DNA from: Nocardioides sp. QY071
Lineage (GTDB): Bacteria; Actinomycetota; Actinomycetes; Propionibacteriales; Nocardioidaceae
Direction: 5' to 3'
DNA length: 64,000 nucleotides
NCBI RefSeq assembly: GCF_029961765.1
Contig: NZ_CP124681.1
Location: 4,712,001 to 4,776,000, forward strand
Part shown: positions 49,142 to 58,856 of the stretch, one piece after another
Layout of the letters: every line of letters starts with the position of its first letter
Numbering within the stretch: the stretch's first letter is position 1
Program-made: the position numbers and the translations under genes
Notes under the pieces: generated by a model
Told to the model about the DNA's origin: nothing
The model's input: the letters and a program-made list of their open reading frames with translations, nothing else
Databases searched by the model: none

Positions 49142-51325
49142 ATGCAGGCACCGCAGGTCGGGGAGGTCCTCGGGCGCTACCGGATCGAGCGCGAGGTCGG
49201 CCGCGGCGGCATGGGCGTGGTCCTCGCCGCGACGGACACCCGCCTCGGCCGGACGGTCGCGCTCAAGGTGATCACCGGGCCCCACACCGCCGACCCGCAG
49301 TTCCGCCAGCGGTTCGAGGACGAGGCCGCGATGCTGGCCCGCATCGACTCGCCGTTCGTGGTCCGCCTGCTCGACCACGACAGCCAGGGGCCGAGCCCCT
49401 ACCTCGTCACGCAGTACGTCGACGGGACCGACCTGGCCCGCCACGTCCGCAGTCTCGGGCCGCTGCCCGCGCGGGACGCGCTGGCGCTGTGCGCCCAGGT
49501 CGCGCGCGGGCTCGGCGCGGCGCACCGCGCCGGCATCGTGCACCGCGACCTCAAGCTCAGCAACATCCTGGTGCGCGACATCGGTACGCCGGAGCAGCAC
49601 GCCTACGTCTGCGACTTCGGCATCGCGCGCGGGGACGGGCTCCCCCGCCGTACCGCCGCGGGGGTCGTCGTCGGGAGCTGGACGAATCTCGCCCCCGAGC
49701 GGACCGAGGGCACGCCCGCCACCCCGGCCAGCGACATCTACGCCCTCGGCTGCGTGCTGTGGACCTGCCTGACCGGCACGCCGCCGTACTCCGGCAGCGA
49801 GGGTGAGGTCGCGCTCGCCCACGCGCAGGCACCGGTGCCGCAGCTGCCCGGGGCCGACGCCTTCACGGCCCGCCTCAACGCCCTGCTGGCCCGGATGCTC
49901 GCCAAGCACCCGGCCGCCCGGCCCGCTGACGCGGGCGAGGTGCGCGACGAGCTCGAGCGGCTGGTCGCCGCGGCGCCGCTGTCGCCGTCGGCGGCCGCCC
50001 GGCCCACCATCGAGCGCCCCCTGCCCGCACCGCCCGCGCCGCCCGCCGCGCCGCCCCCTCCGCCCTCGCTCCCCCCGCTCCCCGACCCTCTCTTCCGGCG
50101 CCGGCGCCGTTGGCCCTGGGCGGTCGCGGCCCTCGCCGTCGTCGTCGTGGCCGCGGGCGCCACCGGCACCGGCCTGGCCCTCCGCGACGACGAGGACCCA
50201 CCGGCCCGGGCCGCCGCCGACGGCGACGCCGTGACCGGCGATCTCGACGGCGACGGGTTCGGCGACCTCGCGGTCCTCGAGCTGTCTCCACCGGACACCA
50301 GTGACTTCGACCAGCCGCCCGGCCACCTCGAGCCGCACACCCGCTGGCGACTGCTGTCCGACGGCGGCAGCTTCGGCGAGCGGACCGAGGCGTCGGCCCC
50401 CGCGCCGACCTCGTGGCCCAACGGCGTCGGCACCCTCACCCATGCCGACGTCGACGGTGACGGGCGGGCGGACCAGGTCTGGACGACGATCGACGAGGAC
50501 GACCAGGCCGTCGTCGACGTGATCCCGGCGGAGGGCGACCCGTGGCACGCCAGCTGGTCCGGAGAGGGCTGGTCCAACCAGGGGCGTCCGCTGGTGGTCG
50601 ACCTGAGCCAGGACGGCCGGCCCGACCTGGTCTACCTCAACGAGTTCCACGAGGACGACGAGCTGGTGATCGACGTCGCGGTGGCGAAGGGCGACGGCTT
50701 CGCGGAGCCGAAGCCCTGGCTGAAGGCACCCGGCTACGCCTCCACCGAGCTCTACCTGCGCGCCGGCGACGTGGACGGCGAGGGCCACGACGACATCGTC
50801 ATGCAGGTCACCCGCAGCGGCAGCGCCGCCATCCTCCTCCAGACCCTCACCTCGGACGGCAAGGCCCTGCGTCGCGAGGGCACCGAGCAGCGGCTCGACG
50901 TGACCGGCTACACCCGCGGGATCATGCTCATCACCGACATCGACGGCGACGACGCCGACGAGCTGGTGCTCGCGGGCCGGCACGGTCTCGCCGCCCGCAG
51001 GCTCACCGAAGGCGTGCTCGCCGAGTCCACCCCGCTGTGGACCACTACCCCCGACCAGTACCGCGACTGGCGGTTCCGGTCGCGGGACTACCAGAACACC
51101 TACTGGGTCTCGCGCCTGTGGCAGGCCGCGGACGTCGACGGCGACGGCGACAGCGACCTCGTCAACCTGTTCCCCCAGCCGGACGGGTTCGCGCTCGAGG
51201 TCTACCGCAGCGAGGGCGGCGCCCTGGCGGCACCGGTCACGTGGGGCACGATCCCGTGCGGCCCGGCCGGGTCCGACGGGGAGCGGTGCCTCGACAATCC
51301 GCAGACCATCGAGGTCGTGCACTGA
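49142..51325 (+). CDS. Ser/Thr kinase with extracellular FG-GAP/VCBS propeller, kinase 1 of 3
   Basis: 727 residues. Complete Hanks kinase domain: GRGGMG (20-25), K42, HRDLKLSN (D136), DFG (158-160), APER. A proline-rich juxtamembrane region leads to one transmembrane helix (about 324-347, after RRRRRWPW). The ectodomain (about 355-727) carries six acidic loops of the form DxDGxGxxD (for example DLDGDGFGD, DVDGDGRAD, DVDGDGDSD), the FG-GAP/integrin-type calcium-binding repeat, so it likely folds as a propeller. A Cys pair closes the C-terminus. ATG with GGAGG 8 nt upstream. The next kinase overlaps its stop (TGATG). Confidence 0.93.
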   Translation: MQAPQVGEVLGRYRIEREVGRGGMGVVLAATDTRLGRTVALKVITGPHTADPQFRQRFEDEAAMLARIDSPFVVRLLDHDSQGPSPYLVTQYVDGTDLARHVRSLGPLPARDALALCAQVARGLGAAHRAGIVHRDLKLSNILVRDIGTPEQHAYVCDFGIARGDGLPRRTAAGVVVGSWTNLAPERTEGTPATPASDIYALGCVLWTCLTGTPPYSGSEGEVALAHAQAPVPQLPGADAFTARLNALLARMLAKHPAARPADAGEVRDELERLVAAAPLSPSAAARPTIERPLPAPPAPPAAPPPPPSLPPLPDPLFRRRRRWPWAVAALAVVVVAAGATGTGLALRDDEDPPARAAADGDAVTGDLDGDGFGDLAVLELSPPDTSDFDQPPGHLEPHTRWRLLSDGGSFGERTEASAPAPTSWPNGVGTLTHADVDGDGRADQVWTTIDEDDQAVVDVIPAEGDPWHASWSGEGWSNQGRPLVVDLSQDGRPDLVYLNEFHEDDELVIDVAVAKGDGFAEPKPWLKAPGYASTELYLRAGDVDGEGHDDIVMQVTRSGSAAILLQTLTSDGKALRREGTEQRLDVTGYTRGIMLITDIDGDDADELVLAGRHGLAARRLTEGVLAESTPLWTTTPDQYRDWRFRSRDYQNTYWVSRLWQAADVDGDGDSDLVNLFPQPDGFALEVYRSEGGALAAPVTWGTIPCGPAGSDGERCLDNPQTIEVVH

Positions 51326-53418
51326 TGACCGGTACGCCGCACCCCGGCGCGACCCTCGGCCGCTACCGGATCGACCGCGAGCTCGGCCGCGGCGGCATGG
51401 GCATCGTCTTCGCCGCGACCGACCTGCGCCTGGGCCGCACCGTCGCGCTCAAGGTGATCACCGGGCCCTACGCCGCCGACGCGGCCTTCCTGCACCGCTT
51501 CCACGCCGAGGCGACCGTGCTCTCGTCGCTCGCCTCACCCCACGTCATCGACATCCACGACCACGACGAGATCGACGGCACCCCGTTCATCGTGACGCAG
51601 TACGTCGACGGGCCGGACCTCGCGCAGTGGCTGGCCGTGCGCGGCGCGCTGCCCGCCGACGAGGCGCTGCGGCTGTGCGCCCAGGTCGCGCGCGGCCTGA
51701 GCGACGCCCACCGCGCCGGGGTGATCCACCGCGACGTGAAGCCGGCCAACGTGCTGCTGCGCGACCCGGGCACGCCCGACGAGCACGTCTACCTGTGCGA
51801 CTTCGGCATCGCCCGCGGCGACACCGGCGGGTACACCGCCACCGGTGCGATCACTGGCACCTGGGCCTATCTCGCGCCGGAGCGCACCCGCGGTGACGCG
51901 GCGACGGTCCGCACCGACCTGTACGCCCTCGGCTGCGTGCTGTGGGCATGCCTGACCGGCGCGCCGCCGTACAACGGGTCCGACGTGCAGATCGCGATCG
52001 CCCACACCCAGGCCCCGGTCCGCCAGCTCCCCGCGACCAGCCCGTTCGCCGTCGAGCTCAACGCGTTGCTCGCGCGGCTGATGGCCAAGGACCCGCAGGA
52101 CCGGCCCGCCGACGCGGCCACCGCCCGCGCCGAGATCGAGCACCTCGCGGCCGGCGCGCCCTCCGCGGTGCTCGCGCCGCCTCCCCCACCTGCGACGGCC
52201 GCCCCGAGCGCGGGGCCCACGACGGCACCGACCCAGGCCCCGCCACCGCCTCCGCCGGCAGCCCCGACCCCGCCGGCACGGCGGCGACGCTGGCCGGTCG
52301 CGGTCGCCGCGGTCACCGCCCTGGCGGTGGCCGGCGGCGGCCTGGCGGCCTGGCGGGTGCTGCGCGACGAGGCCGACGCCGAGCCGGGCCCCGCTGCCAG
52401 GACGGCGACCGTGCAGGGCGACGTCGACGGCGACGGGTACGGCGACGTGGTCGTGCACGAGCCGAAGGGCGACGGCGCCAGCGGGGTGGTGTGGACCGTC
52501 CACTCCAACGGCGGCACCTTCCTGTCGCCCGAGTCGATGCCGGCCGAGCCGGGTGAGCCGCACCTGGCCGACATCGACGGCGACGGCACCGCGGAGCAGG
52601 CGTGGGTCTACCGCGCCGACGCCGAGGACGACATCCACCTGCGGACCGTCGGGAGCGACGGCCGGATCGACCAGGCGACGATCAGCCTCCCCGAGGAGAT
52701 GGCCGGACTCACCGGCTCGAAGTACTTCGCGGACGTCGACGGCGACGGCGACGACGACCTGGTGGTCGACGGCAACACGGACGCGGGGCCGGTCATCGCG
52801 GTCGCGCTGTCCGACGACGGCTTCGGCGAGCTGACCCGCTGGCACGACGGCCTCGGCGCCGACTCCTCGGTGGCCGCGTTCGGGGACTTCGACGACGACG
52901 GCGACGACGACGCGGCGATGGTGCTGCTCACCGAGGGAGCGCCCGACGCCGAGCACCTCACCCGCAACCTGGTCCTGCTGCGTGCCGACGACGACCACTT
53001 CACCGACGGCCCGCCGGTCGCGCTGCCGCCGCTGACCTGGAACGACGCCGCCTGGCTCGCCGGCGACGTGGACGGGAAGGGCGCCGACGAGCTGGTCGCC
53101 GTGCAGGGCGTCGGAGGTCAGGCCGGCGTCGCGACGCTCGACGGCGACGCCTTCACGCAGCTACAGACCGCGTGGGCCGGCAACGTGAGCGCGGAGGACT
53201 GGAACAAGCGGATCGCCGAGGGGCCCGCCCTCCCGCCGCACCGCTACCTGCTCTCCGACGTCGACGGCGACGACGACGCGGACCTGGTGCGGTTCGAGGG
53301 CGACTACGGCGACCGGCTCGGGGTCCTGGTCAACGGCGACGGACGGTTCGCCGACCCGGTCGACTGGGTGGACCTGCCCTGCCGCTTCTGCGAGGAGCTC
53401 CCCCAGATGGTCGACTGA
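51325..53418 (+). CDS. Ser/Thr kinase with extracellular FG-GAP/VCBS propeller, kinase 2 of 3
   Basis: 697 residues. Kinase motifs GRGGMG, K43, HRDVKPAN, DFG and APER. The transmembrane helix (about 315-340) follows a PPPPPP linker and RRRRWPV. The ectodomain again has six acidic loops (DVDGDGYGD, DIDGDGTAE, DVDGDGDDD, DFDDDGDDD, DVDGKGADE, DVDGDDDAD) and ends in a CRFC pair. ATG overlaps the stop of kinase 1, so expression is linked. Confidence 0.93.
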   Translation: MTGTPHPGATLGRYRIDRELGRGGMGIVFAATDLRLGRTVALKVITGPYAADAAFLHRFHAEATVLSSLASPHVIDIHDHDEIDGTPFIVTQYVDGPDLAQWLAVRGALPADEALRLCAQVARGLSDAHRAGVIHRDVKPANVLLRDPGTPDEHVYLCDFGIARGDTGGYTATGAITGTWAYLAPERTRGDAATVRTDLYALGCVLWACLTGAPPYNGSDVQIAIAHTQAPVRQLPATSPFAVELNALLARLMAKDPQDRPADAATARAEIEHLAAGAPSAVLAPPPPPATAAPSAGPTTAPTQAPPPPPPAAPTPPARRRRWPVAVAAVTALAVAGGGLAAWRVLRDEADAEPGPAARTATVQGDVDGDGYGDVVVHEPKGDGASGVVWTVHSNGGTFLSPESMPAEPGEPHLADIDGDGTAEQAWVYRADAEDDIHLRTVGSDGRIDQATISLPEEMAGLTGSKYFADVDGDGDDDLVVDGNTDAGPVIAVALSDDGFGELTRWHDGLGADSSVAAFGDFDDDGDDDAAMVLLTEGAPDAEHLTRNLVLLRADDDHFTDGPPVALPPLTWNDAAWLAGDVDGKGADELVAVQGVGGQAGVATLDGDAFTQLQTAWAGNVSAEDWNKRIAEGPALPPHRYLLSDVDGDDDADLVRFEGDYGDRLGVLVNGDGRFADPVDWVDLPCRFCEELPQMVD

Positions 53419-53483
53419 CGTCCCGTGTCTCCCGTGGGGCACACTGGCCCGCGTCTGACCACTCGACTCGGGAGAGAGACCTC

Positions 53484-55559
53484 ATGCGCGTGCCCAACGT
53501 CGGCGAGCAGCTCGGCCGCTACCAGCTCGACCGCGTGCTCGGCCGCGGCGGGATGGGCGTGGTGTTCGCGGCGACCGACCCGCGGCTGCAGCGCACCGTC
53601 GCGCTCAAGGTGATCACCGGCACCCTGGCCTCCTCCCACGAGTTCCGCCAGCGCTTCCAGGCCGAGGCCGCGGCCCTGGCCCGGCTCGACTCTCCCCACG
53701 TGATCGCGATCCACGACCACGACGAGGTCGACGGGACGCCGTACATCGTCACGCAGTACGTCGACGGACGCGACCTGTGGAGCTGGTTGCGTGAGCACGG
53801 CCCGATGCCGGCGCGGCAGGCGCTCGGGCTGTGTGCCCAGCTCGCCCGCGGCCTGGCCGACGCGCACCGGGTCGGGGTGGTGCACCGCGACGTGAAGCCG
53901 TCGAACGTGCTGATCCGCGATCCCGGCACCCCCGAGCAGCACGCCTACCTGTGCGACTTCGGCATCGCCCGTGCCGAGGGGATCGAGGGGCCCGCGCCGA
54001 CGGCCGCGGGCTCGGTCGCCGGCACCTGGACCTACCTGTCCCCCGAGCGCGCGGAGGGCCTGCCCGCGACGCCGTCGAGCGACGTCTACGCCCTCGGCTG
54101 CGTGCTGTGGGCCTGCCTGACGGGGCACGAGCCCTACCAGGGCAGCGACGTGCAGGTCGCGCTCGCCCACCAGCAGGCACCGATCCCCCGCCTGGCCGGG
54201 GACTCCGCGTTCACCGCCGACCTCAACGCCGTGATCGGCAGGGCGCTGGCCAAGGACCCGGCCCAGCGCTACCCGGACGCCACGTCCTTCCGCGAGGACC
54301 TCGAGCGTCTCGCCGTCGTCGCCCCGCCCGACGCCCAGGAGGCTCCGCCGTCCCCGACCGACACCGGCGCCACCGGGACCACCGTGCGGCCCGCGGCGCC
54401 CGCCGTACGACGCCGGTCGCGGCGGCCGCTCGCCGTCGCCGTCGCCGGCGTCGTGGCCCTGGCGCTCGTCGCCGGCGGCGCCGCGTGGCTGGTCGGCCGC
54501 GACGACGCCCCGGCCGCGGAGGGCAAGGCGGACGAACCGGCTCCGGTGATCGCGGGCGACGTCACCGGCGACGGATACGGCGACGTGCTCATCCACCAGA
54601 CCCGCTTCGAGTCGCTCAACCCGCTCTCGGTCTTCACCGTGGCCTCGACCGGGATGCGGTTCGGCTCGCCGCAGCGGGCCGGCGCGCAGGTCGGCTACCC
54701 GTTCTTCGCCGACGTCGACGGCGACCGGGCCCGCGACGTCGTCTGGCTCGACGAGGACGACGACCGGATGGCGATCACCGTCGTACCCGGCGACGGTGAG
54801 ACGTGGTCGACCGAGCTCGACCTCGACCCCGCCTTCGACATCAAGCCCTACAGCGCGACGGCCGGCGACCTCGACGGCGACGGCCGCGACGACCTGGTCC
54901 TCTACGGCGACGAGACCGACGAGCGGGACGGGCTGTACGTCGCCCTGGCCCGGGACCGAGGGTTCGCCGCCCCCGAGCAGTGGTACTCCTCCGACCTCTC
55001 CAGCAGCCTTCCCCGGGTCGGCGACTTCGACGGGGACGGGAAGGTCGAGGTCATCTGCTTCGGCGAGAACCCCGCGGGCGACGACACGGTGCGCCTGCTG
55101 CGTCCCGAGGACGGCCGGTTCGTCATGGTCGCCGAGAAGGTCCTCGGCGGCGCCGGTGTCGCGCCGCTGCTGGCCGAGTGGCTCGTCGGCGACGTCGACG
55201 GCGACGGCACCGACGAGCTCGTGGCCCCCAACGCGACCGGCCGCGTCATCTTCGTCTACGAGATCGCCGACGACGCCTTCCAGCCCCGCACCCGCTGGCA
55301 CGCGACCCCTGTCCCCCGGGAGCAGGCGCGCAAGAACGCATGGGACAGCGGCGTCGCCGGGAGCGCGCTCAGCGACGTCGACGGCGACGGCGACGACGAC
55401 CTCGTCGAGCTGCGCTACACCGCCAACGACAACGGCCCCGACGACCCGCTCGTCCTGTGGGTGATGCTGTCCGACGGGGCGTCGTTCGGTGACGCCCAGG
55501 AGTGGGGTGGGCTGGACTGCTCGCCCGAGTGCGAGGACGGGTTCGACCTCGTCGACTGA
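53484..55559 (+). CDS. Ser/Thr kinase with extracellular FG-GAP/VCBS propeller, kinase 3 of 3
   Basis: 691 residues. Kinase motifs GRGGMG, K42, HRDVKPSN, DFG and SPER (in place of APE). One transmembrane helix (about 308-332) after RRSRRPLA. The ectodomain has six loops (DVTGDGYGD, DVDGDRARD, DLDGDGRDD, DFDGDGKVE, DVDGDGTDE, DVDGDGDDD); the second is degenerate. The Cys pair CSPEC is at the end. ATG preceded by GGGAGAGAG. Lies 65 bp after kinase 2. Confidence 0.93.
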   Translation: MRVPNVGEQLGRYQLDRVLGRGGMGVVFAATDPRLQRTVALKVITGTLASSHEFRQRFQAEAAALARLDSPHVIAIHDHDEVDGTPYIVTQYVDGRDLWSWLREHGPMPARQALGLCAQLARGLADAHRVGVVHRDVKPSNVLIRDPGTPEQHAYLCDFGIARAEGIEGPAPTAAGSVAGTWTYLSPERAEGLPATPSSDVYALGCVLWACLTGHEPYQGSDVQVALAHQQAPIPRLAGDSAFTADLNAVIGRALAKDPAQRYPDATSFREDLERLAVVAPPDAQEAPPSPTDTGATGTTVRPAAPAVRRRSRRPLAVAVAGVVALALVAGGAAWLVGRDDAPAAEGKADEPAPVIAGDVTGDGYGDVLIHQTRFESLNPLSVFTVASTGMRFGSPQRAGAQVGYPFFADVDGDRARDVVWLDEDDDRMAITVVPGDGETWSTELDLDPAFDIKPYSATAGDLDGDGRDDLVLYGDETDERDGLYVALARDRGFAAPEQWYSSDLSSSLPRVGDFDGDGKVEVICFGENPAGDDTVRLLRPEDGRFVMVAEKVLGGAGVAPLLAEWLVGDVDGDGTDELVAPNATGRVIFVYEIADDAFQPRTRWHATPVPREQARKNAWDSGVAGSALSDVDGDGDDDLVELRYTANDNGPDDPLVLWVMLSDGASFGDAQEWGGLDCSPECEDGFDLVD

Positions 55560-55585
55560 GCCCGGGCGTGCCGGCGTGCCGGGCG

Positions 55586-57478
55586 TCAGGACCGCGGGAT
55601 CTGCGGCTGGGTCGGCAGGTCGATGACGAACGCCGGGCGGCCGGACCCGTCGTCGAGGTAGCTCGCCTCGCCTCCGTGGAGGCGCGCGATCTCGCGCACG
55701 AGGTAGAGCCCGAGCCCGGTCCCGGCGGTCGGGCCGGCGTGGGCGAACCGCTCGAAGAGGCGGTCCACCAGCCGGGGCTGGACGCCGGAACCCGCGTCGC
55801 TGACGACGATCCTGATCCCGCGCTCCGCCCGCTCCCCCGACACGGCGACCGGCGGGCGCCCGTGGCGCAGGGCGTTCTCGAGCAGGTTGTCGAGTGCCTG
55901 CCCGAGCCGCAGGGGGTCCGCGACGAGCTCGACGTCCTGGTCGACCCGCACCTGGATGCGGGCGGCGGCGCCGTGGGCGGCGCGGACCCGGTCGGCCGAC
56001 GTGGTCAGGACATGGCGCAGCGACATCGGCTCCGGGGACAGGGCCAGCGCCTCGGTCTGCACGTCCGAGGCCGTGCCGAGGTCCGAGATCAGCCGTTGCA
56101 GCCGCAGCGCGCTCGAGGCCATCGCCTCGAGCAGCTTGCGGCGCTCCTGCGGGTCGAGGTCGCCGTCGTCGCGCAGCATCCCGACCGCACCCTCGATCAC
56201 GGCCGCGGGCGTGCGCAGCTCGTGGGCGGTCACCGTCAGCAGGTGGGCCTGCTGCTCGAGCGCCCGGCGTCGCTCCTCCTCGTGAGCCCGCTGCTCGCTC
56301 TGGTCACGGGTGACCTTGGCGAACCCGCGGTGCCGACCGGCGTCGTCGTACACCGCCGTGATGACGACGCGGGCCCAGAAGGTGCTCCCGTCGCGTCGGA
56401 CCCGCCAGCCCTCCTCGGCATACACCCCGTCGCGCAGTGCCATCTCCAGGTTGTGCTCGGGATGGCGGGAGAGCCGGTCGCCCTCGGGATAGAAGACCCG
56501 GAAGTGCTGGCCGACGATCTCCTCTGCCGGGTAGCCCTTGATGTACGCCGCGCCGGCGTTCCAGCTCGCGACCCGGCCGTCGGGATCGAGCATGAAGATG
56601 GCGTAGTCCTTGACCGCGGTGACGAGCAGGCGGAAGTCCTCCTCGCTGCGCCGCAGCGCGAGCTCGGTCGTGACGTCCTGGACCTGCGCGAAGACGTAGA
56701 GCGCGTCGCCGCGGGAGTCGCGGACCGGAGTCAGCGTGAGCCGAGCGGTGCGGACGTGCTCGGTCCCGATGGGGTGGTCGAACGAGACGACCGACTCCCC
56801 GCTGTCGGTGACGCGGGCCAGGGCGTCGTCCAGCTGGTCGCCGTGCTCACGGGTCAGGACGCCGTAGTCGAGGCCGACCAGGTCCTGCGCGGGCCGGCCG
56901 ACCATCTCGACGAGTGCGCGGTTGGCCCGGACGATGCTGCCGTTGAGGGTCATCGTCGCCATCCCGATGGTGGCCTGGTCGAAGACCTCCCGGTAGCGCT
57001 CGAGGTGCTCGTCGAGCACGCGCTGGGCCTGCGGCGCCGGGTCGTCGAGTCGCGCGAGGCGCAGCGGGCGGCCGCGGGGACCGGACGGGACCGGCGGCGC
57101 CAGCGGGTCGGCGACGTGGCTCCACAGGCGGTCCACGAGGACGTCGAGCGGCGCCGACTTCTCGACGAAGTCCGTGGCCCCCAGCTCTCGCGCGCGGTCG
57201 GCGAGCCCGGCGGCCCCGAACCCGGTGTACATGACGACCTTGCTCTCCGGCGAGACCGCCAGCACCAGCGGCAGGCACTCCAGGCCGTCGAGCACCGGCA
57301 TCGAGGTGTCGAGCAGCACGAGGTCGGGCTGGTGCTCGTGCGCCAGCATCAGCGCCGCGCCGCCGTCACCGCCCTCGCCCACCACGTCGAACAGGCCCGA
57401 CGCCCGGAGCCGCGCGCCCACGACGGCGCGCAACTCCGGTGAGTCGTCAACGATCAGCACCCTCGCCTGTTGCGCCAC
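55586..57478 (-). CDS. receiver-PAS-PAS-histidine kinase signalling protein
   Basis: 630 residues, soluble (no transmembrane segment). Receiver domain (1-125) with phospho-acceptor D57 and K107; two PAS domains (about 155-275 and 285-400); HisKA with H419 in TAHELRTP; HATPase with N531/N535 in DNLLENALRHG, DAGSGV and GTGLGL. An N-terminal receiver suggests that another kinase feeds into it. No separate response regulator is adjacent. GTG start; it is convergent with the kinase trio. Confidence 0.92.
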   Translation of the reverse strand: MAQQARVLIVDDSPELRAVVGARLRASGLFDVVGEGGDGGAALMLAHEHQPDLVLLDTSMPVLDGLECLPLVLAVSPESKVVMYTGFGAAGLADRARELGATDFVEKSAPLDVLVDRLWSHVADPLAPPVPSGPRGRPLRLARLDDPAPQAQRVLDEHLERYREVFDQATIGMATMTLNGSIVRANRALVEMVGRPAQDLVGLDYGVLTREHGDQLDDALARVTDSGESVVSFDHPIGTEHVRTARLTLTPVRDSRGDALYVFAQVQDVTTELALRRSEEDFRLLVTAVKDYAIFMLDPDGRVASWNAGAAYIKGYPAEEIVGQHFRVFYPEGDRLSRHPEHNLEMALRDGVYAEEGWRVRRDGSTFWARVVITAVYDDAGRHRGFAKVTRDQSEQRAHEEERRRALEQQAHLLTVTAHELRTPAAVIEGAVGMLRDDGDLDPQERRKLLEAMASSALRLQRLISDLGTASDVQTEALALSPEPMSLRHVLTTSADRVRAAHGAAARIQVRVDQDVELVADPLRLGQALDNLLENALRHGRPPVAVSGERAERGIRIVVSDAGSGVQPRLVDRLFERFAHAGPTAGTGLGLYLVREIARLHGGEASYLDDGSGRPAFVIDLPTQPQIPRS

Positions 57479-57544
57479 CCCACACCCTCACGTCCCCTGG
57501 GTCCCCACGTCCGACGTGAGGTGCCCCGGAAAGGGGATCCCATA

Positions 57545-57565
57545 CCCCCCCCCCCCCCGGGGGGG
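57545..57565. repeat. homopolymer tract C14-G7
   Basis: Fourteen C followed by seven G, in the 94-bp gap between the purA stop and the histidine-kinase start (both on the minus strand). It can pair with itself and is a likely slippage or sequencing-error site. Confidence 0.8.
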
Positions 57566-57572
57566 AGAGATG

Positions 57573-58856
57573 TCAGCGCAGGGCGTGCCGGACGACCGCC
57601 TGCTCGCGCTCGGGACCGACGCCGACGACCGAGATCCTCGCCCCGGAGCGCTCCTCGACGAACTCGACGTACGCCTGCGCCGCCTTGGGCAGGTCCTCGA
57701 ACGACCGGCACCCGGAGATGTCCTCGGTCCAGCCGGGGAGGTTCTCGTAGATCGGCACGGCGTGGTGGAAGTCGGTCTGGTTGACCGGCATCTCGTCGTG
57801 GCGCACCCCGTCGACGTCGTAGGCGACGCAGACAGGGAGCTCGGCCAGGCCGGTGAGGGTGTCGAGCTTGGTGAGCACGAAGTCGGTGACGCCGTTGACC
57901 CGCGCGGCGTAGCGGGTGATCACGGTGTCCATCCAGCCGCAACGGCGCGGGCGGCCGGTGGTGGTGCCGTACTCCCAACCGGCCTTGCGCAGGAACTCGC
58001 CGTTGTCGTCGTGCAGCTCGGTCGGGAAGGGGCCCTCGCCGACGCGCGTGGTGTAGGCCTTCGCGATGGCGATCACCTGGTCGATCCGGGTCGGCGGGAT
58101 GCCGGTGCCGGTGCAGGCGCCGGCCGAGACCGCGCTGCTGGAGGTCACGAACGGGTAGGTGCCGTGGTCGACGTCGAGCAGGGTGGCCTGGCCGGCCTCC
58201 ATCAGCACCACGTCGCCCCGGTCGAGCGCGTCGTTGAGCAGCAGCCCCGTGTCGCAGACGTACGGCGCCAGCCGCTCCGCGTGCGCCAACAGGCCCTCGA
58301 CGGTCTGCTCGACCGAGGGGGCGCGGCGGTTGTAGATCTTGGTGAGGATCTGGCCCTTGAGCTCGAGGGCGCCCTCGACCTTCTGGGTGAGGATCTTCTC
58401 GTCGAACAGGTCCTGGACCCGGATGCCGATCCGGTTCATCTTGTCGGCGTACGTCGGGCCGATGCCGCGGCCCGTCGTACCGATCCGGCGGGAGCCGAGG
58501 AAGCGCTCGGTGACCTTGTCGATGGTCCGGTTGTAGTCGGCGATGACGTGCGCGTTGGCGCTGAGCTTGAGCTTGCTCGTGTCGACGCCGCGGCCCTCGA
58601 GGCCGTCGATCTCCTGGAACAGCACGTCGATGTCGACGACGACACCGTTGCCGATGACCGGCGTGCAGCCGGGCGTGAGGATGCCGCTGGGCAGCAGATG
58701 GAGGGCGTACTTCTCGTCACCGATGACGACCGTGTGGCCGGCGTTGTTGCCGCCGTTGAACTTCACGACGTAGTCGACCTGGCTGCCGAGGTGGTCGGTC
58801 GCCTTGCCCTTGCCCTCGTCGCCCCACTGGGCTCCGACGATCACGATTGCAGGCAT
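57573..58856 (-). CDS. purA: adenylosuccinate synthetase
   Basis: 427 residues. P-loop WGDEGKGKATD, FNGGNNAGHTV, VEGQATLLDVDHGTYPFVTSS-like block (EAGQATLLDVDHGTYPFVTSS region), NGVTDFVLTKLDTLTG. Converts IMP, aspartate and GTP to adenylosuccinate. ATG is preceded by AAGGAG, so unlike the other pur genes it has a real ribosome binding site and a leader of roughly 130 nt. Confidence 0.98.
   Translation of the reverse strand: MPAIVIVGAQWGDEGKGKATDHLGSQVDYVVKFNGGNNAGHTVVIGDEKYALHLLPSGILTPGCTPVIGNGVVVDIDVLFQEIDGLEGRGVDTSKLKLSANAHVIADYNRTIDKVTERFLGSRRIGTTGRGIGPTYADKMNRIGIRVQDLFDEKILTQKVEGALELKGQILTKIYNRRAPSVEQTVEGLLAHAERLAPYVCDTGLLLNDALDRGDVVLMEAGQATLLDVDHGTYPFVTSSSAVSAGACTGTGIPPTRIDQVIAIAKAYTTRVGEGPFPTELHDDNGEFLRKAGWEYGTTTGRPRRCGWMDTVITRYAARVNGVTDFVLTKLDTLTGLAELPVCVAYDVDGVRHDEMPVNQTDFHHAVPIYENLPGWTEDISGCRSFEDLPKAAQAYVEFVEERSGARISVVGVGPEREQAVVRHALR

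Noticed and set aside
57479..57572. C14-G7 tract as intrinsic terminator of purA
   Set aside because: Pairing of the runs is possible, but there is no loop or U-tract, and the tract might be unstable or an error; kept only as a repeat.
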